Assembly: GCA_039654915.1 (NCBI GenBank)
Contig: CM077600.1
Coordinates: forward strand, 34,171,992-34,235,991
Length of the DNA: 64,000 nt
Direction of reading: 5' to 3'
Source of the DNA: Aquilaria yunnanensis
Taxonomy: Eukaryota > Streptophyta > Magnoliopsida > Malvales > Thymelaeaceae
The number at the start of each line of letters is the position of its first letter. The stretch's first letter is position 1. The position numbers and the translations under genes were made by a program. Positions 59,114 through 64,000 of this stretch are shown here, one piece after another. The notes beneath the pieces were generated by a model. It was not told where the DNA came from and made no database searches. It saw only the letters and a program-made list of their open reading frames with translations.

Positions 59114-61614
59114 CAGACCTTCTCAAAGAACAACACGCCAGACACAAACTCAAGATCTGAAGCCGATACACTTGCCTAGGGCTAACAAACTATGCATTGT
59201 AAAGCTTCCTGAAGGCAAAATTAAAACTTTTGATCAAACAAGTGCTATCATGCTTTGCAGGAGAAAAATGAAAAACAGAAAAGGACAAATAGTAAATGCT
59301 TATAGACAGAAGACACTGGTTAGATCTTTTAATTGATAAACAGATCATAATACAGACAGAAAAACCGGTTAGATCTTTTAATTGACAGTAAATAGATCAT
59401 AATACGGAAAGGTTAGGCAGTCACAAACATCAAGAAGAAGAAAAACCCGAGCATCAAGGAACACCCTCCAACACATCAAATGAGAAAATATGCAGCCACA
59501 AAGTTCAATGTAAAAAAGTGCAGATCACCAATTCTCTTCATGATTTTAGTACCTTTCAGCATCAAGTTCCCTATTGTTAACGTACAACAAACAACGTATG
59601 AACTCTTTAACATTCCAAAGAAACGAGCCTAAGGAACATTAATTCTATAAGCTGCTGCAATTTTAACATGACTTGCTAAAGCATATTGCTACCAACTCAT
59701 TCATCTGAGACACCCAAACAAGCACCACTTTCCTGAACTAAAGAGACATCAAGAGGCTCCTCATTGCCAATTTTCCAGAAACTTAAAGAGCATCTCAACT
59801 CAAAAAGGTCCAACATGCCTCAGATATCTCTAGCAGAAACTAAGAAATGTTCCAGCAAAGTCATTCCACCCCCAGAAATTATTTAACATAATTCTCATGC
59901 ATTTAAAACCAGTAGGTAATATACTCTCCAACTTGTCACTTAATTCAACTATCCTTAATCAGCACAAGCATTTCTCTTCAACATAACAATTGATTTTCTG
60001 GACAATGTTGCACATGCTGAACATAATCGCAATGTTTTCTTTTTTTGCCCCTTCTTACAGATCCAGTCTCTCCTTATACATGAGGCAGGGAAGCTATTAG
60101 GCTTAATCTGGATTGTTTTTTTTTTTATTTAAAAAAGGACCAACGTGCAAACGAACAGATCAAAAGAAGCAGAAATTTTAGTTCCCAAAAAGGGGGAAAG
60201 AACGAGTCAAAGTCGATAAAGAGGAAGCAAAGAATTATCCCTCAGCATGCCCATTATCCACCTGGCATGAACAATCGGTTCCTCAACCCCTGCAACAAGT
60301 CGCAGATGGGAGCACCGTTTTTACAAACACCTTCAGATTACTAAACTTTTCATCACCGGGATAATGAGGAAATCGCCAGACAACAACCGGCCAGAAATCC
60401 AGAGACCGTAGCTCGTTCACAAGGGGAAAGTAAGAGCCAGCCCAAACACAAACAATAGCAATTCAAAAGATAGGCAGGGCGGAAATAGAGAAAGAACCCT
60501 TGAATCCTACCAGATTTATGAGATTCCCAGCGGCCAGTGACTCCTAGGCTATTTATTTATTTTTTGCTCTTGGTTTGCTGGATGCCTGGAGTGGAGGCTG
60601 AAACCTATTGCGGTGCGAGGAAAGGGGAGACCCGAATCCCATCCATGTGTTGTTGACAACTTGACATGGCGTTAAATTCACTTTTACTCCCTGCACTCTG
60701 CGGCCTGGAACAGTCTACCCATTAAACTATAAGTCCCTACACATCAGTCCTTCAATTCAATCTACCAAATTGGAATATGAAGCACAAAAAGGGTAAAAAT
60801 TCGATCCTACTTCCAAATTAATCGATAATCACGCTTGGCCGAAAAGTCAATAATGCAAACATATTAGTATTTGCTAGATTGTGATCGAATGATTTTGGAG
60901 TTACAAAAAAATGCTACTGAACAATCTGGGAAAACAAAAAAGCAGTAGACATGGAATGGGGTATGAAGTTCGGACATTTGAGCTCTGCCCCTAAAACTAA
61001 TCCCAGACACAATCATATGGTAACATGCAGAACATGAAACAAGGAACTACTGATGAAAGCCTAAGGTGCCATCTTTATCAGAAGTTTGACCAAATTCCTC
61101 TTTCACAATCAAATTCCCTAGTAGCACAGACATGATCTGTAACGGCCGCAATTTGAATAAACTAGTACCTGGAAGCTTGGAGAACAAGATTCACATCAGC
61201 ACCTAGCAGGTGAAACCAACCAACCTAGCCCTCAGAGGAAAGCCTTCAGCGGGGGACTGAAGTAGCCGATGGGGACACAGGACATCACATATGTTGATAC
61301 AGACAATACGTAAGAACTTAAGTACCGACAAGAAGGCCAAGCCAAGATTGGATAGACAAGGCGGCTTCAATGTTCAGACCAGCCATCAGCACAATCAGAA
61401 TCAACTGGAAGGGGCCAAAACTACAAATGCTTCAGTTTTCACATAAGGACTGGTTACACATCTATCCATGTCCATGCTGTGGTTCTCTCACAATCACAAA
61501 GCGATATATGCAGCTCTTGCTAAAGACTCCCTGGGAAGGACCATAACAAGGCCATGCGTACCACTCAAGATTCAGCATCTGCTGATGATGAATTTCCCTT
61601 AACCACAAGCCAAT
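59114..61614. other. Upstream region of SDHAF1, no gene recognised
   Basis: The sequence is less AT-rich than the repeats around it and looks unique. It may hold the SDHAF1 promoter and 5' UTR, perhaps with a 5' UTR intron, and UTR of a further minus-strand gene. Apart from a 142-codon plus-strand frame that overlaps SDHAF1 in antisense, no long open frame exists. Confidence 0.4.
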
Positions 61615-61718
61615 CAACTTTTCAATTTGGCTTCCAAGGGTAGTCTACAGTTTGCGAGGTGATAACAGGTCTGCGTTTTCAAATACTTTAGCACAGTTGA
61701 CATTGCAGCTAAGTTAAC
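61615..61718 (-). other. Possible terminal coding exon of an unidentified minus-strand gene
   Basis: A plausible acceptor (CATTTCCTTGCAG just above 61718) is followed by 34 open codons, with words such as LAAMSTVLKYLKTQ, and a TGA at 61615-61617. No partner exon was found to the right, where a transposon begins at about 61757. I do not recognise a family. This may be chance. Confidence 0.25.
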
Positions 61719-61756
61719 CTGCAAGGAAATGGATGAAAATAGAAGCATTGTTAGTT

Positions 61757-63007
61757 TAGGGGTAAATTCTACCGGGGTATCTTAACTTATTTTTGTGTTT
61801 TAAACTGGTACTCTAACTTAAAGTTGTCCTATTAAATACTTTGCCTCATAATACACATTCATTTGAGTCCTTTCTCTTAATTAGAGTGTTAAATCAGACG
61901 AAAATTATTGATATGGCAATAATTAAAACTACAATAATTGAAAAATAACAGTTATACAGTACTCTAACATTTCCAATCAATAATTTTGAGCTCCGAAATT
62001 TCTAACCAATTCGGCTTCCCCAATTTCTCTGCCAGTGCGAGTGTTTGCCTCCCTCACGAACTCCTTGCTATCGTACACCGCCTCCAAGCCCTCCACAATC
62101 TTCATCAACTCTACCTCCAATCTCGTGATATTCCACCGACCCAAAAGCACATCCGCCGGGCCGGAGTTGAGTCTCCTTCACCACGCCCCCTTTACCACTG
62201 TGAACCCAGTGGTCCATTCGCATCAAAAACCCTCCAGTAGCTCAACCTAGAAGAATCTCCGACAAGGCTCACCAAAATTCACCCTCCCGTCCTCGCCAAC
62301 CCTCGTGCATTCATCTCCACCATCTCTCAAATCCAGGGCCGCCATAGCCCTTACTTGGAAACCCCTGTCTGCGACAGATGCCTTTGAATAAAAAAGCCTA
62401 GGCACCTGACGGATTGCAGCAGACGTCAGGGAGAGAACCTGAAAATGTTAAGGTCGCAAGAAGGGGGTTTGCCATGGCGGATCTTTTAACCTAGGTACTA
62501 GATTTGGCGATAATGGCAGCTGAAACTAAAGCCATCGATTTGAGGTTCAATTGGAATTTGAAATTGGGGTTTGGTTGAATCTCACAAATTGGGATTCTCT
62601 AGTGGTCTCTTGTTCTTGTTCTTGGCTATTGTTCATCCCGATTCCGATTAGAGGTTTAAAGAAATTGAAAAGTTTAAAATCTAACGTCGTTCATCCCGAT
62701 TCTTGTTCTTGTCTCTTGCTCATCATCAGATGAGAGTAGAGGTTTAAAAGTTGGATTTCGAAGTTGAAGTTTAGAATTGCTAATTGAAAAAGTTAGATGA
62801 CACGGAGCATTTTTTTAAAACTATTTTGGTCTTAATTAATGTCATATAAGTAATTTTTATCTTATTTAATGATTTAATTGATAGAAATGCCTTACTTGAA
62901 TGTCATATTTAATTAATGTCATATAAGGTATTTTGATAAAATAACTTTAAATTTGGATACTCGTTTAAAATACGAAAATAAGCTAAGGGACCTCTGATGG
63001 AATTTAC
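61757..63007. mobile_element. Long-TIR DNA transposon derivative (possibly Mutator-like)
   Basis: The left end (GTAAATTCTACC, TAACTTATTTTTGTGTTTTAAAC, AACTTAAAGTT) and the reverse complement of the right end (GTAAATTCCATC, TAGCTTATTTTCGTATTTTAAAC, AATTTAAAGTT) match over about 65 bp. TTGTTAGTT (61748-61756) and TTGTTACTT (63008-63016) agree at 8 of 9 positions, a candidate 9-bp duplication. The interior (61990-62760) is less AT-rich. It contains overlapping open frames without recognised domains, perhaps a captured gene fragment. Confidence 0.65.
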
Positions 63008-63016
63008 TTGTTACTT

Positions 63017-64000
63017 TAAATTAAAGAAATCAATGTTCATGGTTCTTGTCTCTACCCGCCCATCGATCACCCTTCGTCCCTCCCCAACCGTTGATCTGCC
63101 TCTGTCGTTTGCTAGGCATCAATCATAGTTCATGGTTCGCCACTGTTCTCCTCGGTACACCACCAACATCTCGCCTCCTCCCCTCCCCTCCTAATTTCCC
63201 CCTTAGCCTTACCTCGCCTCCCCGTCTCCTCACCTCAAGTCGCCGCCTCGCCTAGCAGCCTCGATGCCTCTCCTCCTTATTGATTTCTGTTTTGATTTTC
63301 TATTGTTTTTGTTGTTTTTGTGAATTTGGTTGTTTGATTTTGTAAAACTGGTTGTTTGATTGTTGATTTGGTTTTGATTTTGTAAGTTTTTAGTTAATTT
63401 TGTGCTTAATTTTTGAATTTATTATAAATTTTGGAAATTTTGTGAATTTTTATTTTTATTATTAATTTTAGGAAAATTTTATGAATTTCAGTAATTTTTA
63501 AAATTTTTGAATTTTTAGTTAATTTTTGTGGTATTTTTTATTTTTCAATTTTTGAATTTATTCTAAATTTTGTGAATGTTTTGTTTATTTTATTTTATTT
63601 TATTTTTTCAATTTCTGTAAGTTTTTATGAATTTTTTTAAAGTTTTATTGAATTTTGTTAATTTTTAGTTAATTTTTGTGAAATTATATATTTTTTATTT
63701 TCTAAATTTCTATGTATTAATAAAAATTTAGTTATATATTTTTTAGTGAATATAAAGTATAATTTTATTAATAATTATTTTATTTTATTTAAAAAAAAAA
63801 AATTCCAACGGCTCTCCATTGAAAACTCTTTACTTTTTTTAAAAAATTCAACATAATTACCAATGGTTTAAACTGTTGATATTACCAACGATTTAAGCCA
63901 TTGGTATTTACTAAAAGTAAAGTCATTGATAAAAACATGTGATCTTAGATTGTCGGCAATTTTCATTGGTCTTTTTTTCAACGGATAGCGTTGAAAATTA
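63017..64000. mobile_element. Possible CACTA-type transposon terminus running off the window
   Basis: After a C-rich stretch (63046-63260) and a T-rich stretch (63270-63790), the last 200 bp carries short imperfect palindromic units such as CAACGG..CCATTGAAA, CCAATGG..TGTTGATA, CCAACGATTTAAGCCATTGG and CAACGGATAGCGTTG. Arrays of such hairpin-like units are typical of CACTA subterminal regions. The terminal CACTA sequence itself is not in view. Confidence 0.4.

Noticed and set aside
58908..59336. A 142-codon plus-strand frame over SDHAF1
   Set aside because: It is antisense to the supported LYR-protein gene, and its remainder has no recognisable domain.

Overview
This window looks like nuclear DNA of a flowering plant, most likely a eudicot. 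It is AT-rich, its genes carry many GT-AG introns, and its proteins belong to plant-specific families (AHP phosphotransfer proteins, RKF3-type receptor kinases, CesA, ACA calcium pumps, UGTs). The intergenic space is full of plant transposon relics. I see no prokaryotic features, CRISPR arrays, rRNA or tRNA genes.

Layout. 0.9-2.0 kb: a six-exon AHP cytokinin phosphorelay gene (minus). 2.1-8.5 kb: a decayed hAT transposon (minus) split by a 3,263-bp LTR-like insertion with a 5-bp target duplication. 8.6-10.9 kb: repeat-rich spacer. 10.9-12.8 kb: a type-I pectin methylesterase gene (plus). 13-16 kb: spacer with a 78-bp near-perfect inverted repeat enclosing a Tourist-like MITE. 16.2-17.3 kb: a broken RKF3-like receptor kinase (plus). 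17.6-21.8 kb: an 11-exon CesA-like gene (minus) that is open throughout but has lost the QxxRW motif. 24.3-26.6 kb: a small coiled-coil gene (plus) whose first exon and upstream region lie in a 297-bp tandem duplication. 27.8-35.4 kb: a seven-exon ACA4/ACA11-type Ca2+-ATPase (minus); its large first intron holds a Mutator-like element with a Stowaway MITE inside it. 35.4-44 kb: gene-poor repeats. 44.1-51.2 kb: a 15-exon NUP93 nucleoporin gene (plus). 51.7-53.1 kb: an intronless zeatin O-glucosyltransferase-like UGT (minus), convergent with NUP93. 53.8-58.2 kb: two copies of an AT-rich repeat, a LINE relic split by a second Tourist-like MITE, and a hAT MITE with a perfect 8-bp target duplication. 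58.8-59.1 kb: the LYR-motif protein SDHAF1 (minus). 61-64 kb: a long-TIR element and what looks like a CACTA terminus running off the window.

The genes are unrelated housekeeping, signalling and wall genes and do not form a cluster. AHP and the zeatin O-glucosyltransferase-like enzyme both touch cytokinin biology, and PME and CesA both touch the cell wall, but at these distances I read this as coincidence.

Exon boundaries were derived by hand from GT/AG sites, reading-frame continuity and family similarity. Every multi-exon model given as a CDS closes in frame. Functional names rest on recognised family motifs, not on a database search. The most unusual observations are the CesA without its QxxRW motif, the SGEV in place of TGES in the calcium pump, the duplicated first exon of the coiled-coil gene, and several transposon nestings whose empty sites can be read directly.
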